Shown here: one piece after another, positions 11,901 to 20,585 of the stretch
Layout: each line of letters opens with the position of its first letter
Position numbering within the stretch: position 1 is the stretch's first letter
From: an uncultured Clostridia bacterium
GTDB lineage: Bacteria > Cyanobacteriota > Vampirovibrionia > Gastranaerophilales > Gastranaerophilaceae
Reading direction: 5' to 3'
Length of the DNA stretch: 52,399 bases
Assembly: GCA_945946765.1 (NCBI GenBank)
Contig: CAMEWS010000009.1
Coordinates: 1 to 52,399 of the forward strand
Position numbers and translations under genes: made by a program
The notes under the pieces: model-generated
Told to the model about the DNA's origin: nothing
Database searches by the model: none
What the model saw: only the letters and a program-made list of their open reading frames with translations

Positions 11901-12756
11901 CATCAATACCGGTAATTTCTTTGAAGATATCTGTAATATCAGCAAGATTTGCATCAAAGTTTTTAGAAAGTTCTGCAATTTGTAGCAATTTGTCTTTGTT
12001 TGCTCGAATTTCTTCGTCAGTAACTTCAATACCTAGAATATTTTTTAATATGCTTTTTATTTCATTGATATTTTGATCAAAATTTATTGATAAATTTGCA
12101 AGTTGTTTTATATTTTGCTCATCCTTTTTTAATTTTTTTTGAATACTTGTTGTGAAAGCTTCTTCTACTCCTTTTTTCCAAGCATCACCGTTTGAGCACA
12201 TCATTGCGGGATTATCTATATATGGCATCAATTTGAAACTTGTTGTAAAAAAATCCCGAATATTGTCTAAAAAACCTTTTTCGGCTTCAACTCTTTCAGC
12301 TTCGGAAAGGTTATTCAAATATGTGTAATATAAGTCTTGAACATATTTGGGCATACTGTTCCACATTTTCAAAACTTCTTCATCACTTATATTTTCTATG
12401 TTTTGACAGTTAGAATAAAAGATGGGTTTTGTTTCATTATCGTTAATCGCTTCTGCTGTATATAAGTTGCTTTGTTCAACAACAAGACCGTCCATAGAGT
12501 TGTAATTATTGTTTGCAATATTTCCGTCAAAAACATTTGACTTGTTGTTATAATAATTTTGTGTATATTCATTAATTTTTTCAGGGTTGGCCAGTAAGTT
12601 TTGGAGTTCTGTGTTACTCATATTTTGAAGAAGTAACATTTTGGAAATATTGCCATTTGATATATTGAGAATAACCTGTTCTCTGTTTGAATTTGTAACA
12701 GTATTTACCACTATATGCCGACCTTTTTTAATAACTCTTTTTATTTTTATCGTCAT
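8947..12756 (-). CDS. Large modular protein, effector/toxin-like (coiled-coil repeats, glycine-rich hydrophobic segment, C-terminal domain)
   Basis: 1269-aa ORF; three degenerate ~40-aa repeats ending in (I/K)xxxxGxx(V/L)x-E-E; glycine/alanine-rich membrane-like SGVASFGAFVGGTAAGGPAAGYAAAVATGAGIKYAM; C-terminal EMHWILAHSMPWARGSDCIANAFVKSVYEALG. Confidence 0.75.
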   Translation of the reverse strand: MTIKIKRVIKKGRHIVVNTVTNSNREQVILNISNGNISKMLLLQNMSNTELQNLLANPEKINEYTQNYYNNKSNVFDGNIANNNYNSMDGLVVEQSNLYTAEAINDNETKPIFYSNCQNIENISDEEVLKMWNSMPKYVQDLYYTYLNNLSEAERVEAEKGFLDNIRDFFTTSFKLMPYIDNPAMMCSNGDAWKKGVEEAFTTSIQKKLKKDEQNIKQLANLSINFDQNINEIKSILKNILGIEVTDEEIRANKDKLLQIAELSKNFDANLADITDIFKEITGIDVLEEDLLKNKDNIDKLNQQSTKLEQQYDEIKAKYKEITGKELTDEEFEKLLNGESQVSNEEFNALLQEYQQGYEEFAETASDAISGVASFGAFVGGTAAGGPAAGYAAAVATGAGIKYAMKRGNSSNKSEGYTTGAADLITGGVGGLFNTIAPQVGSAAARAVFNRGGAELLKKVTIKSANKALPNYLNKAVSLDNKYLGASKVQHITARYMQAAVEGTVAITPYNISSELTANEENKQGWGNVATNSIVGGLLFGPVIDLGFRFLGKHIPNTALENTNNFTNNINIGSPANAIAYQNIEVVSSTEFNVNVGGKTVKIQIPHGTIVNPAQVYTAACNKLGISSKAEILKTLGLMQLELPSDPTLLRNFVNNSPNYNNVVLSASDGTNTYNVKVNNDGTVTLSTLNGSQDNFSVYTETISVDEFINEYNISAYSRETMPKYISDENLDKLADKSNILITRNTTDESSEEILIESIDKKNKTVTVKRVISDRAGNIKTEKVEMSYDDFTTKFQYQRQLDDVLNYIHNIAQKYNYDEKTLREYVFKGLDINHPVFQNEKTTIAYIQDFFNTANLKAADGSPLFSRREANKNGAIYQYYDTNTIQYFTALKYSNPELKTSINKLISLVQNGAISSKELRNITTLLDYGVISESTIEKILDNPSFIKEGSIKFTSIIDDTAISGTSDYLDKIQKTLGAKRYNELKTLLGDKINNVHWELTEGMNSNELFKFVEDIKTIYQIKNNQVDPENFFINIDGYGKNVDWAKSMQKTTDYASTLIKKGKSLDEVLDAISNDTRQLDLTTLTDPTKIITSGISREQISRSGAYTPYSNRPYNLYKDRFDKIIWKDERNGGLHNPYPDIELTRIGSNSDGPCMMHPPYHKEALEHVDNIYKEIQDKYMGKKLTQKDLQEINEKIAEMHWILAHSMPWARGSDCIANAFVKSVYEALGIKTYPPAKNISFDLEAFCTELSDYKKRYAGYYSKPPEIRQ

Positions 12757-12809
12757 AGTTTTGTATATCTTTAGGTTTTAAGGCTTTATTGTTAATAAAT
12801 GTTACAAAA

Positions 12810-12841
12810 CAAAGGCGCAACCTTTATTGGTTACGCCTTTG
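12810..12841 (-). terminator. Rho-independent terminator of the SLH-domain gene
   Basis: CAAAGGCGcAACC-tttatt-GGTTaCGCCTTTG hairpin followed on the minus strand by a T-rich tract. Confidence 0.75.
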
Positions 12842-12901
12842 TAAGGTCAGATGATGTTTGATTTTGTCAACTGACACCTCCCGGTTGATGACGGGTGTGT
12901 A

Positions 12902-14983
12902 TTATTTGCAATCGCAATCGCATGGAGCAGGTTTTGCACAAGGGTCGCAAGGGTCACATTCATTTACTGGTGCGGCGCATCCCGTTACGGAACTGCTTGC
13001 GCCGAAGGCAACCGTGATATTTTCTCTCGGGTTAACAGATGTAACTCTGTTACCTTTAGGATCAACAAGGTATGCAACTTCGTCACCCGTGTGTTGTAAC
13101 AAGCCCATTGTTCCCGATAATGCGGTTCTTGTTAAGTCAATAGGTGCTTTAACAAGTGCTTTTGTAGAGTCCATAAGGCTTCTGCCGGCAGCAGGTAATT
13201 GACCTTGTAAAGTTTCACCAAAAGCAAGACCAACACCGTCAGTTACGTGTTCGGCTGCATTGCCTAATGAAATAATTGCACCACCGACTGTTCTGCCAAC
13301 AGTACCGAGTACACCGCCGGTCCAGTTGAACGGAGCTTCAATTACTTTTGCAAAGAAGTTTGGTTTTTTGTCGTTTTTAACTTGTGCAGTCAAAACCTGT
13401 TGCGGTAAATCTGCTTTGCAGTCACCGTTTTGGATTCTTTCAAAAGAAAGTTTTAAACCGCCTTTGCAGTTGCCTGTAGGTCTTTCGACTTCGGTAACTT
13501 TACCATAGACGTTAGAACCTGCAGGGAAGTGTTTTCCGTTAATTGTAACGTCTTCGGTTGTTTTAGCCGCAAATCTGTCACCGATTGTTGCCGATTTTGC
13601 ACTGATTTCGTCTTCAAACTTTAAACACATAGTCGGAATGGTTATGCATTCATCTTTTGCAACGAAGGCTGCTCCGCCCGTGCATCCGCAGTCAGGTGCA
13701 GTGTATGCGACGTCTTTTTTGGAGTAACCCATGGCAACTCGGACAGATTCAAGCATAGAAGCTACGTCGGCACGGCTTGCATCTTTGCAGGCTTGAATTT
13801 CATTTGGGTTAGGAACATCTTTTAAAGCGCCTGATTCAATAGCTTTTGCGACAGGGATTTTTGCCCAAGAAGGAACTTTGTTTCCGTCACAGTATTTGCT
13901 TAAAATTTCGTCGGCTTTGCAGTTATCCATTTCACAAGGGATCCCTTTTGCAAGTGTAACCATAGCTTCCGCACGGCTTACAGGTTTGTTGGGTTTGAAT
14001 AAGTCACCGGGGTAGCCTTCCATTAAGCCGTTGGCAACGGCTGTATTGATAGCTTGGTTTGCCCAGTGGTCTGCAGGAACATCACGGAAGGTCTTTTTAG
14101 GACATCCGCAGCTTCTGAGATTGAAACCGTTAACAGCCATTGACGCAATTTCTGCACGTGATACGGGCAAGTTAGGTTTGAAGGTTCTGTCGGGATAACC
14201 TGCAATAACTTTGTTTTCTGCTAACAAGTTTATGTCGCAGCCTGCCCAGAAACCTGCAGGAACATCTTCAAATGAAGAAGCACCCGTAATTGGGGAAGCA
14301 CCACCTGTAATCGGCGGGTTGTAAGGAACGATTGTTCTTTTAATTACTTCCATTCCTGAAGGTGTTTGCATTTCGATAGGGCAAGTTTCCGTAACAACAG
14401 GAGCGGCACCGCCCGTCATAATACTGTTGAGGTCATAAGAATCACCTAATACGGGGATATTTGTGGCGGCACCTGTTGTAATACCTTCACCGCAATCACA
14501 TCCGCAAGTCGGTAAGTCCGATACCATTACCCCTTGAGATGGTGCTATTGGACATCCGCAGCTTTGGTTTTCTCCGATAATAACATTGTTTGCTTGTGAA
14601 CCGACTGTTTGACTGTCAGAGTAGACATTTGCAGGGTATGCATAATGTTGTTTTGACAAAGATTTACCGTCAATTTGTGAAGCGCAAACTGATTGTAATA
14701 CGGGTTGACATCCGCAAGGGTCAACAGGTACTACGGGAGCACAAGTGTTGCAAGGTGCGGCAAAGCCTGTTTCGCATCCGCAATCAGGCGTTGTTGTTGG
14801 TACACAAGGACACACTGCAGTATTGGGCGTTATATCAGCCTGACAGCCGGAGACAGGACAAGCAGCAAGTTTTGACATATCTATGTCGGAAATATCTATA
14901 TTGCTTGCAATCCCCGAGTTCATTGTACCTGCCATCAACCCGATTGTTAAGGCTGCGGCAAGTGTAAGTTTGTTAATTGTCAT
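12902..14983 (-). CDS. SLH-domain, cysteine-rich exported envelope protein
   Basis: Signal peptide MTINKLTLAAALTIGLMAGTMNSGIAS; two clear SLH repeats (FEDVPAGFWAGCDINLLAENKVIAGYPDRTFKPNLPVSRAEIA; FRDVPADHWANQAINTAVANGLMEGYPGDLFKPNKPVSRAEAM); many CGC clusters. Start set at 14983, after the aaggaggg RBS. Confidence 0.88.
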   Translation of the reverse strand: MTINKLTLAAALTIGLMAGTMNSGIASNIDISDIDMSKLAACPVSGCQADITPNTAVCPCVPTTTPDCGCETGFAAPCNTCAPVVPVDPCGCQPVLQSVCASQIDGKSLSKQHYAYPANVYSDSQTVGSQANNVIIGENQSCGCPIAPSQGVMVSDLPTCGCDCGEGITTGAATNIPVLGDSYDLNSIMTGGAAPVVTETCPIEMQTPSGMEVIKRTIVPYNPPITGGASPITGASSFEDVPAGFWAGCDINLLAENKVIAGYPDRTFKPNLPVSRAEIASMAVNGFNLRSCGCPKKTFRDVPADHWANQAINTAVANGLMEGYPGDLFKPNKPVSRAEAMVTLAKGIPCEMDNCKADEILSKYCDGNKVPSWAKIPVAKAIESGALKDVPNPNEIQACKDASRADVASMLESVRVAMGYSKKDVAYTAPDCGCTGGAAFVAKDECITIPTMCLKFEDEISAKSATIGDRFAAKTTEDVTINGKHFPAGSNVYGKVTEVERPTGNCKGGLKLSFERIQNGDCKADLPQQVLTAQVKNDKKPNFFAKVIEAPFNWTGGVLGTVGRTVGGAIISLGNAAEHVTDGVGLAFGETLQGQLPAAGRSLMDSTKALVKAPIDLTRTALSGTMGLLQHTGDEVAYLVDPKGNRVTSVNPRENITVAFGASSSVTGCAAPVNECDPCDPCAKPAPCDCDCK

Positions 14984-15425
14984 CTTTCCCTCCTTAATTA
15001 AACAAACTGAAATCAGATATTTCATATAGTCAATTGACTCCGATTATCGTATGGATTTTTGTTTGTTAGGATTATATCCTTTCGAAATTTCCTTAGAGAC
15101 GGTCAATTCTAACTTTATTGTTATTATTTCCGTAATAAGTTTTGGAGTCATTTTTGCTATTTACAAGCAAAGATTTCTCAGACATTTATGAAATCTAATT
15201 TACGATATTTGACATCTTATGCCGTATTATTACTGTGAAATTATTAAAAAAACATTGCCGTAAGGATTAGAAAGTAAGGCTATTAAAATTTTATGAATCA
15301 ATTAAATTTTTGCTTGATTGTATAAATGAGGGGGTTACATTTGTTACAAAAATAGTATATAATATAGGTATAGATAAAGTTAATTTATACTTCTGTGTCA
15401 CTACAAAATAGAAATCGAGAAAACA

Positions 15426-15689
15426 ATGTCTTTCGGTATTAATGGTCCTACCCCGAAATTTGGGATTCAAGAAGCCCAAAACATGCGCAATAATGGCGGA
15501 GGGGGAAATCTGGGCTATTTTCAAAGAGAAAAAAAGAAAAAAAATAAAGATAAGGAATCTGATATTTTTAAATCATCAGATGAAGATGATACATTTATTC
15601 CTGAATCATTTTTAGAGGAAGAAAATGAAAGTATAATTCAAAAAGCTGCAGATTTTATAAAAAAGTTTAAAAAGCCAAGACATTCTTGA
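15426..15689 (+). CDS. Small charged hypothetical protein
   Basis: 87-aa ORF MSFGINGPTPKFGIQEAQN... with Lys-rich middle; followed by a terminator hairpin at 15766. Confidence 0.6.
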   Translation: MSFGINGPTPKFGIQEAQNMRNNGGGGNLGYFQREKKKKNKDKESDIFKSSDEDDTFIPESFLEEENESIIQKAADFIKKFKKPRHS

Positions 15690-15765
15690 GTTTTTGTCAA
15701 CAATATAGACTAAGTACCAATTTTTCGACTTTTGCTATATTGGGGACAGTGATGTATATATGAAA

Positions 15766-15790
15766 AAAAGCCTCGATAATCGAGGCTTTT
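15766..15790. terminator. Bidirectional rho-independent terminator
   Basis: AAAAGCCTCGATAATCGAGGCTTTT near-perfect palindrome between convergent genes. Confidence 0.88.
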
Positions 15791-15810
15791 AAAATCTTTT
15801 TCATATAAAA

Positions 15811-16074
15811 TTATGCATAGAGCATTTTTAAAACAGCGTCGTTTTCCGCATTGTTAGGACGTAATTCACCTGTACCGTTATAAGCAGGAATAAATCTTCT
15901 CATGTCTGCAAGATCTTTGTCAACGGCAGACATCCCGCCTTGTGCGCCGCCGACTTGTCCGCCGCCTTGTGCACCGCCTGTGCGTTCAGGACCTCGTACA
16001 CCAATGCCTTCAACAGGTTTTACCGGTTGTTGGTATGCAAACATATTCGGATTTATTGCAAACGGATTGCCCAT
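15811..16074 (-). CDS. Small Gly-rich hypothetical protein
   Basis: 87-aa ORF MGNPFAINPNMFAYQQPVKPVEGIGVRGPERTGGAQGGGQVGGAQGG...; terminator downstream. Confidence 0.65.
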   Translation of the reverse strand: MGNPFAINPNMFAYQQPVKPVEGIGVRGPERTGGAQGGGQVGGAQGGMSAVDKDLADMRRFIPAYNGTGELRPNNAENDAVLKMLYA

Positions 16075-16291
16075 AAATTTACATAATTCCTTTTTTAACT
16101 CTATATATTAATAAAGGATTATGAATTTAAAAAATTGCTAAAAATTTAACAATGTTTACAAATTGTAAACTCCTTGTTTTAAGGGAATGTTTGTAAGGAT
16201 TGAATTTACGAAGCAATCTTTGAAATAGTTGTCTGTCGGCTTGGTAAATCCGACTTTAGTTTTTTTAAATGTGCATTTATGTTCAAACTGT

Positions 16292-17518
16292 TTATGTATT
16301 TTTAACCGCAAGTTTGTTCAACACGTCTTGCGGTGTAACATCGTTTTGAACCATATAAGTTAAAATATAATACATTAAATCGGCGGCAGAGTCTGCCAAA
16401 CCGCCTGTTTTGTCAAAGTTTACTGTACTGAAGGCTGTTTCCATTATTTTTGATTTTAAGAGAAATTCGTTTTTAAAAAGTTTTGTTGTGTTTGCACTAT
16501 CGGGCATAACGGTTTTTTGATTTACAAATGTATTGTATAAGTCTTTTACGGCAAACTCCTTATCTTCAAAGCAGGAATAGTTACCACGATGACATGCATT
16601 GCCTTTTTGTTTTACTTTAAAAAGTAATGCATCCATATCACAGTTATATCGTGCTGTTATAATTTCTTGCGTATTCCCCGAGGTTTCTCCTTTAACTACA
16701 ATTTGTTTTGTGGAGCGGTTCACATAAGTCCCTTTTGCAGTTTTAAGCGATTGTAAAAGGGATTCGGGTGTGGAATATGCAAGCATTAACACTTGTTTTG
16801 TGTCGTAATCTTGGACAATTGTCGGGATAAAGCCGAGTCTTTTTTCAAAATCCAAACATTTTACAAAGGCTTCCTCCAATTTGATATTGCCTGTATGTAA
16901 CGACAATCCCAATTGTGGGCACACATTAATTCTTTCCAGTTTTACAATTTCATCAACGGAAGAAATTCCGCCTGCCGCAATTACTTCTTTAGTTGCAATG
17001 TTTCTGATTTCTTTTATGGTATCAAGGTTAATACCGTCCATTGTTCCGTTTTTTTCTATGTTTGTGTATAAAAAGCCGGAGCACAGAGTGTTGAATCGTT
17101 TTACTGCTTCAATTGGTGTAATATCAGTGGTGCGAGTCCATGCATGGGTTGCAACTTTTCCGCCGTTTGAATCTATTGCAATTATGATTTTATCTTTAGG
17201 TAGTTTGGTTAATAGTTCTTCTTTTGCTGCTGTGCCGATAATGATTTTTTTTGCACCAAAAGAGAGTATTCGGTTTGCTTTGTTGATATCTCTAATTCCA
17301 CCGCCTACTCGACAGGAAGCGATTTTGCAGATTTTTGCAATCAGGGCTTCATTATCTCCGTTGCCGACAGCAGCATCAAGATCAATGACGGACAGTTCTC
17401 CAAATCTGCCGTAGTATTTTGCAAGTTCAAGAACGTCGTCACGTTCGACAATTTTTTCCATTCCTTGTTTCATAACTACGGCTTTGCCGTTCATTAAATC
17501 TATGTTTGAAATTATCAT
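16292..17518 (-). CDS. Fused histidine biosynthesis protein: HisA-like + HisI-like (+ degenerate HisE-like) domains
   Basis: HisA: IDLMNGKAV, SVIDLDAAVGNGDN, RVGGGIRD, AIDSNGGKVATHAW. HisI: PTIVQDYDTKQVLMLAYSTPESL, KGETSGNTQEI, RYNCDMDALLFKVKQKGNACHRGNYSCF. HisE-like tail: DSAADLMYYILTYMVQNDVTPQDVLNKL. Confidence 0.88.
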   Translation of the reverse strand: MIISNIDLMNGKAVVMKQGMEKIVERDDVLELAKYYGRFGELSVIDLDAAVGNGDNEALIAKICKIASCRVGGGIRDINKANRILSFGAKKIIIGTAAKEELLTKLPKDKIIIAIDSNGGKVATHAWTRTTDITPIEAVKRFNTLCSGFLYTNIEKNGTMDGINLDTIKEIRNIATKEVIAAGGISSVDEIVKLERINVCPQLGLSLHTGNIKLEEAFVKCLDFEKRLGFIPTIVQDYDTKQVLMLAYSTPESLLQSLKTAKGTYVNRSTKQIVVKGETSGNTQEIITARYNCDMDALLFKVKQKGNACHRGNYSCFEDKEFAVKDLYNTFVNQKTVMPDSANTTKLFKNEFLLKSKIMETAFSTVNFDKTGGLADSAADLMYYILTYMVQNDVTPQDVLNKLAVKNT

Positions 17519-17538
17519 TTAATACACCTTTAGCATTT

Positions 17539-18135
17539 TTATATTTTTGTTAAAAGTTCGTTATATACGTCAATAGTGATATGGCAAATAGCAAGACGTC
17601 TGTCCGCAAGACTTTTTATGGTTGCTTCAAAGCACTCAAACAAGGCTTTGTCCAGTCCTTTTTCTTCTTGTAACAAGTCCAAGCATTTTTTTCTGAATTG
17701 CGCATTACGGGTTCTTGCTTCAATTTTATCGGCAAGGAATATTATTTTTTCAAAAGCGTTCATCTCTACCCTTCCGAGAGTGTGCCATCTTATTGCATCA
17801 AGAATTTCGGAATCTTCAATGTTAAATTGCGTTTTAGCCAAATATGCGCTAACAGGAGCGTGGAGTGTTTTGTAATTCACCAGTTCACAATCTTTTATAT
17901 CGGGAATGTGTGTATGAATAATTTCCAACAATTTTTCATTGGAAAAACATTTTGCCGCATCATGCAAAAGCCCTGCAAGCATTGCTTTTTCTTTGTTTAA
18001 ATTGAATATTTCCGCCAGTTCTTCGGCTGCTTCCGACACTCCGAGAGTGTGGATGTATCTTTCTTCGTTAAGGTTATCTTTTAGCCAATTTTTAATTTCA
18101 TCTGTGTTGATGTTTGTATAAGTTGTGTTTTTCAA
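17539..18135 (-). CDS. yqeK: HD-domain protein, YqeK family (putative symmetrical Ap4A hydrolase)
   Basis: ERYIHTLGVSEAAEELAEIFNLNKEKAMLAGLLHDAAK ... RWHTLGRVEMNAFEKIIFLADKIEA; adjacent to nadD as usual. Confidence 0.9.
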   Translation of the reverse strand: MKNTTYTNINTDEIKNWLKDNLNEERYIHTLGVSEAAEELAEIFNLNKEKAMLAGLLHDAAKCFSNEKLLEIIHTHIPDIKDCELVNYKTLHAPVSAYLAKTQFNIEDSEILDAIRWHTLGRVEMNAFEKIIFLADKIEARTRNAQFRKKCLDLLQEEKGLDKALFECFEATIKSLADRRLAICHITIDVYNELLTKI

Positions 18136-18709
18136 TGTATTCTTCCACCTTTAAAGGAACAAGCTTTTTGATAGGCAAGCTGTTGTGTATGTTTTCTCTG
18201 ATTTTTGTTGAAGAAATGTCTAAATACGGCATTTTCATCATTTTGTAATTATAGCCTTTTTCTTTCAGATTGTGCAAATATGTTGCATCAGCCTCAAGCT
18301 CTTTTTCGTTTTCTCGGGCAAACAAAATAAAATCAACGACTTCTTTTAATTTATCGGATTCGTACCAGCTTTCTATTTGTTTAAAGGCATCCGTTCCGAT
18401 TATGAAATTTATTTTCCCGTCAATATCGTATTTGTTGTATAACTCTTTTATTGTCAGATAAGTGTAAGACAAACCGTCACGCAGGTATTCGATATCTGAA
18501 ACTTCAAGCCCTTCTTTGTCATGAACGGCTAATTTTGCCATATTTAGTCTGTGAATTGACAAAGATTTATCAATATCTTTGTGCGGAGGATTTGCCGCCG
18601 GAATAATAAGAATTTTGTCGAATCCGTATTGGTTTTTTGCGTACTCGCAAACCTTTAAATGCGCATTGTGAATAGGGTTAAATGTACCTTGAAACAAACA
18701 TAATTTCAT
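18098..18709 (-). CDS. nadD: Nicotinate-nucleotide adenylyltransferase
   Basis: MKLCLFQGTFNPIHNAHLKV ... IIPAANPPHK ... IIGTDAFKQIESWYE ... MPYLDISSTKIR. Start moved to 18709. Confidence 0.93.
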   Translation of the reverse strand: MKLCLFQGTFNPIHNAHLKVCEYAKNQYGFDKILIIPAANPPHKDIDKSLSIHRLNMAKLAVHDKEGLEVSDIEYLRDGLSYTYLTIKELYNKYDIDGKINFIIGTDAFKQIESWYESDKLKEVVDFILFARENEKELEADATYLHNLKEKGYNYKMMKMPYLDISSTKIRENIHNSLPIKKLVPLKVEEYIEKHNLYKHQHR

Positions 18710-18716
18710 AATTTTC

Positions 18717-19607
18717 CTAACGGGGTAATGCAAAATCTTTGCAATGTATTTCTTCAATAACTGCAAGGATTTTGTTGATAAACTTTTTGTATGCGTTTCT
18801 GTCTGCTTCACCGGAAAGTATGATGTCGGCTTTCATAGCAGTTGGGTGAATGTGTATTTTTGCTTTTGAAGCTGCATTTTCATAAACTTCATCAGCGGAA
18901 TCGCCAAGCCCTCTTGCTTGTGCACGTTCATAAAATCTGTCTTTTTGTACTTTATGAGAAACATCAACGTAAATTTTAAAATCAAAAGCCTCCGCAATTT
19001 TTTCCGTTAGTGTAAAAAGTCCTTCCGAGATAATTATTTTTGAGGGTTCTGCTTTTGTTACGTTGTCCTTGCGGATTGCCGTACCTGACATATCGTATTT
19101 TGGCAGATATACAGTGTCGCCAAACATAAGCTGCTTGATGTGTTTTTGCATTAGTTCAAGCTCGAGTGCTTCCGGGACATCAAGGTCGTAGTGTTTTGCA
19201 AATTCGGCAAAACTGCCGGCTTTTTTTACCATTTCGGAACGGTCATAGTAATAATCATCAGTATTGATTCTTGTGATAACGTTTCTTATAAGATATTCGT
19301 CCGCAAAAGCTTGAATTGTGTTAATTATGTCAAAGGCAATAGTGGATTTTCCGCTTGCCGTTTCGCCAGCAATACCTATTGAGCAAGCTCTTTTTATGTG
19401 CCCTGAAATGAACAGTGCAATTTTGTGGACGGTGTTGTCGTTTACTTTTTTTAAGATTGAATCTTTTGATTTTGTTTCATCGGAAAATATTTTGTTTAAT
19501 TTCTTTTCGATGTAAGAAAGAAGAATTATATCGGGGGAGTTATTCAGACCGTTATTCAGATTGTTTTTAGGATGTGATATGAATTCTTGTGTTACTGTAT
19601 TTTGCAC
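18717..19607 (-). CDS. udk: Uridine kinase / phosphoribulokinase family protein
   Basis: SIGIAGETASGKSTIAFDI Walker A, NTDDYYYDRSEM, KYDMS, IISEGLFTL, KDRFYERAQARG. Confidence 0.8.
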   Translation of the reverse strand: MQNTVTQEFISHPKNNLNNGLNNSPDIILLSYIEKKLNKIFSDETKSKDSILKKVNDNTVHKIALFISGHIKRACSIGIAGETASGKSTIAFDIINTIQAFADEYLIRNVITRINTDDYYYDRSEMVKKAGSFAEFAKHYDLDVPEALELELMQKHIKQLMFGDTVYLPKYDMSGTAIRKDNVTKAEPSKIIISEGLFTLTEKIAEAFDFKIYVDVSHKVQKDRFYERAQARGLGDSADEVYENAASKAKIHIHPTAMKADIILSGEADRNAYKKFINKILAVIEEIHCKDFALPR

Positions 19608-19685
19608 GTTTTGAATTCCTTTTATTTTGTTTTAGTAAATTAAAAACCGAACAAAAAAATTTTTGTCGGTTTTTTTATGTCAGTT

Positions 19686-20042
19686 TCAAATTTTCTTAAC
19701 AATATTATTTTTATCATCAACAATTACCACAGAAGGTGAAAATTTTTCTTTTTCTTCCAATGTCATCATTGCATAGGAAACAATTATCACTTTGTCTCCG
19801 ACTGCAACTTTTCTTGCCGCTGCACCGTTAAGACAAATATCCCTGTTTCCTCTTTTGCCTTTTATTACATAAGTTTGGAAACGTTCGCCGTTGTTTACGT
19901 CCAAGATGTCAACTTTCATACCTTCAAGAAGTTTTGCTGCTTCCATAAGTTCTTCGTCAATGGTAATTGACCCTACGTATTCAAGGTTTGCATCTGTAAC
20001 AGTGGCTCTGTGTATTTTTGAGTATAAAAATTCTATCTGCAT
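19686..20042 (-). CDS. panD: Aspartate 1-decarboxylase
   Basis: [21 protein letters not shown] (self-cleavage GS), [28 protein letters not shown]. Confidence 0.96.
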   Translation of the reverse strand: MQIEFLYSKIHRATVTDANLEYVGSITIDEELMEAAKLLEGMKVDILDVNNGERFQTYVIKGKRGNRDICLNGAAARKVAVGDKVIIVSYAMMTLEEKEKFSPSVVIVDDKNNIVKKI

Positions 20043-20418
20043 ACTATCCTCAATTGATATTCTATCAAAAAAAGGTGTAGATTGTATAAAATTTTTATAA
20101 AGATGTTAACATTGTTAAAATTTTTAAATCAGGTCTTTATTCAAAAAGCTGTCCTATATATGTACCGGTACGTTTGTATTGAAATAGTAGAATAAAAATT
20201 AAAACCTTAAAAATCCAAGTAAAAAATAATGATAATATACCAATCCATATTACTATGCCAAATGGTACATTGTCATCTAAAGAAATAAAATGTTCGAAAA
20301 CAGAAAAAATAAGACAATAATAATTATAAAAATTAAAAATAAAAATTTAAATAGCCAGTTTGTTGAAATTAAAAAATTAAAAAAAGAAACATAAGTCTGT
20401 TCATAAAGATAATGTTAT

Positions 20419-20449
20419 CAGTTAAGGCTGTTTAAAACAACCTTAACTG
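20419..20449 (-). terminator. Strong hairpin at the 3' side of a minus-strand gene remnant
   Basis: CAGTTAAGGcTGTTtaaAACAaCCTTAACTG inverted repeat just 3' of the remnant stop codon. Confidence 0.6.
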
Positions 20450-20458
20450 AGCGAAATG

Positions 20459-20575
20459 TTACTTTTTAAAATACTTTGAAATAGGTTCGGCTATTTCTAT
20501 AAGTATATAATAATTTTCAATTGCATTTGCTTCTTGCAAATCTCTTGGCAATTTTACCTTAATATCATGGTTAAT
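20459..20575 (-). pseudogene. Possible 3' remnant of a truncated gene
   Basis: Frame without a convincing start: INHDIKVKLPRDLQEANAIENYYILIEIAEPISKYFKK*, ending just before the hairpin at 20419-20449. Confidence 0.4.
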
Positions 20576-20585
20576 CTTTTTTTAC

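Noticed and set aside
16881-17414. 177-aa plus-strand ORF
   Set aside because: Antisense to the HisA-HisI fusion; no recognisable protein features.
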